A DNA stretch of 64,000 bases from Antedon mediterranea. Taxonomy: Eukaryota > Echinodermata > Crinoidea > Comatulida > Antedonidae. Made by a program: the position numbers and the translations under genes. Positions within the stretch are counted from its first letter, which is position 1. Each line of letters starts with the position of its first letter. Below are positions 62,060 through 64,000 of this stretch, piece after piece. The notes under the pieces are model-generated. The model did no database searches. It saw nothing but the letters and a program-made list of their open reading frames with translations, and had not been told where the DNA came from. Location: the NCBI RefSeq assembly GCF_964355755.1, contig NC_092673.1:28401001-28465000 (forward strand), given 5' to 3'.

Positions 62060-62244
62060 TAAAGCTTGGTTCCCACTAGAACGTAACGCAAGGACGTAAA
62101 CGCAACGCAAGCGTTTTACCCAATGACAAGCGAAGTTATAGACCGTTAGTAATCACAAGCGAATAAGCCATCGCTTGTGATTGGTCAATTCACTTGCATT
62201 GCGTTACGTCCTTGTGTAGCGTCGCTAGTGGGAACCACGCTTTA
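62060..62244. mobile_element. MITE family 3, intact copy
   Basis: Left TAAAGCTTGGTTCCCACTAG and right CTAGTGGGAACCACGCTTTA are inverted repeats with one mismatch over 20 bp. ACGCAAGGACGTAA/TTACGTCCTTGTG and AATCACAAGCGA/TCGCTTGTGATT extend the fold inward, so nearly the whole 185-bp element can form one hairpin. TA borders. Confidence 0.8.
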
Positions 62245-62249
62245 GACTG

Positions 62250-63560
62250 CAATTGATGGTATTGCTTTTCTTCGCGTACACTATCTATCTATTGTGGATT
62301 CTTCCACCAGTGTAATTGTATAACGCCATTGACATTCTTAACTTTCAAGCCTTTACTACCAAAATCCCCAAAGCTCTAGCTGATAAACAGATAACATATT
62401 CTAAGTATTCTTTACTTCTTCTGCTGAAACATCAATCAATTGTTTTAGTGACAAAATTTAGCCCAGATGCAAACATTAAAACTATATAAGAAGCCATATT
62501 TTATTTGGGTTCCTTAAACTGAACTTGATCAGAAATCTTCTTCATGATACTTGAATTGTTTAGTGCTTCTTTCTAAACTGACATATTTATTCATCTAACT
62601 GACTCAAAAACCTTCACCTTTACTTTGTATCCAACTGACATTCTTCGTAAAATTTTACTGTAACTTTTCCTAGTATGAATTCTAAACTACATCATCAATT
62701 TTGGTGATATCCTGCAATCGGAAAATTTGAATAATTTAATGTTTGTTAACAAATTTGTGTTATGTTAGGGAAGTACCATTGCATACTCATATTTAAAAAT
62801 AAGGTTAAAATTAAATCATGGATGTAGAAAGCCCAGAGTACCTAATCACATTCTCAACTTTTTAGTTTACTAGCCTACTGTAATCCATCCTTATGGCGGT
62901 AATTAATAAAGTGTTATCCCAAGAGTAAAGTATGTGCTGTGATGACTAAAATCACTTGAGGAGAACGAACTCAATGCCATCTCACGCTTGTACAGAGATT
63001 GTTTTTGTTTCTTGTCTTAGTCCTATGTTGGCATTTACCCAACATCTTTATACAATCCCTGGCATACTGGATGCTAGATTGCCCGGCACTTGTCATGAAT
63101 TGTGTAGGCCCCCAGTGCCCTATCAATAGATACTGTGGATGCCTGTGTCTGTCATTTAATGTAGGCTGCTCATCAAAATATACTGGGTGTGCAAGATTAC
63201 CCATGTTCATTCATTGTCACTTTCCAGTCATTTAATGTTTTGCATAGCCTCCCAGGTGTGTCTAGGTCATAGACGGAGTATCTATTACCCCATTGTCTTC
63301 ATTTAGTCAAATAGTGTGTCATAGTAGGCCTACAGTAACAAAACAGTCATAATAACATTACAAATTCACATTTTAAGTACATAGTTTCAAAATTAGAAGA
63401 AAACTCAAATTACAATTTGTATAAAACCACTTCTTGAATTAATTTTTTGTTCACCTATATCCCAGGGTGGGCTTATACCTGAAATGTTGACGATTTTCAA
63501 ATCCCCTGATCTTGGCAACATAAAACCCTTTGAAAATTGTCTTTTAATCAGCGCAAAATC
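62250..63560. other. Unassigned sequence
   Basis: No exon-like segment recognised. Open frames near 62971-63235 overlap on both strands and lack splice or homology support. Confidence 0.4.
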
Positions 63561-63573
63561 ATTTACTTGTCAT

Positions 63574-63717
63574 TAAAGCTCTTCTGCGTACACAAAAAAG
63601 TGTGATGTACCCATATATGGTAGTGATATGCCCAAAGATAGTAGTGATACGACATCATCATTTATGGGCACATCACATTTTTTTGCCACAAAGTTTGATA
63701 GTGTGGACAGAGCTTTA
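63574..63717. mobile_element. MITE family 1 copy
   Basis: TTAAAGCTCTTCTGCGTACA at left (internal deletion) and AGTTTGATAGTGTGGACAGA plus GCTTTA at right. The core has AGTAGTGATACGACATCATC. Confidence 0.8.
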
Positions 63718-64000
63718 AAATAAAAGAAAAGCACTTGATGTATCAAATAATTCTTTGTCCTTGCAACAATTGGCATTTTTCCATGACACAGGCCCTACTA
63801 TTTCCCTGCCACCTTTCCTTAATCCATGCCTACAATTTAGCTTAGAAAATGTTTGATAACAATATTTTGTTGATGCTTTTTGTTTTCTTTTTCACAAGAC
63901 CTTTAATTATCAAAAAACAAAATTAATGTGTACTTCCTTCTTTTGCAAATTTGTTTTTATTCCAAAAATGATAAAATATTCGCATTATTTTATCAAGTGT

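Noticed and set aside
62971-63235. Overlapping open frames on both strands
   Set aside because: No homology or splice signals; the overlap on opposite strands is typical of chance openness.

Overview
The window is AT-rich animal nuclear DNA. It holds spliced genes with GT/AG introns, AATAAA-type polyadenylation signals, long introns packed with short inverted-repeat transposons, and a very large satellite array. The proteins (flotillin-1, mitochondrial ribosomal protein uS2m, LRRIQ3) point to a metazoan. The AT-rich, MITE-crowded introns would fit an invertebrate deuterostome such as an echinoderm, but that is inference and I cannot name the species.

Layout. 1-2.7 kb: the 3' part of a FLOT1 gene on +, five coding exons ending in a stop at 2605. 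4.3-5.3 kb: a ~1 kb non-autonomous DNA transposon with ends like GGCCGTAGCCAGG. 5.8-7.2 kb: a complete three-exon MRPS2 gene on +. 8.2-13.5 kb: a complete six-coding-exon LRRIQ3 gene on -, predicted at 818 aa. It lies tail to tail with MRPS2. 13.5-15.0 kb: a head-to-head intergenic region with an RFX X-box-like site. From 15.0 kb: an unrecognised + strand gene whose four phase-compatible coding exons are spread over 27.6 kb (14999-42598). A possible alternative first exon lies at 46445-46490, and the 3' end is not visible. 48.24-61.87 kb: a 13.6-kb array of about 95 copies of a ~144-bp repeat with higher-order structure. 61.9-64 kb: mostly unassigned sequence with two MITEs.

Transposon and repeat content. 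One MITE family has at least 13 copies (ends TAAAGCTCTGTCTACACTAT, TA-type flanks); one copy in a FLOT1 intron has its 21-bp core amplified to about 20 units. Two ~634-bp copies of a TTAA-flanked element lie 18.6 kb apart. A 2.03-kb element with 14-bp terminal inverted repeats and a 7-bp target duplication lies at 40120-42149. A second MITE family (CCTAGCTTACCTGGATAAAC) has five copies. A third family (TAAAGC-TGGTTCCCACTAG) has two. There are also tRNA-like SINE fragments and several minisatellites.

The satellite array is the most unusual object. Its unit is 48 codons long with no stop in one minus-strand frame, so open stretches reach 415 codons. However, recurring 2-bp insertions and 11-bp deletions break the frame, so I do not call it a gene. 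It contains nested higher-order repeats (869-bp period; 4,229-bp period) and a 175-bp hAT-like insertion that was copied with the larger block.

How the genes work together: they are not an operon or pathway. FLOT1 acts at membranes, MRPS2 in mitochondrial translation, and LRRIQ3 is a probable cilium or sperm-type scaffold. The LRRIQ3/unknown pair may share a bidirectional promoter.
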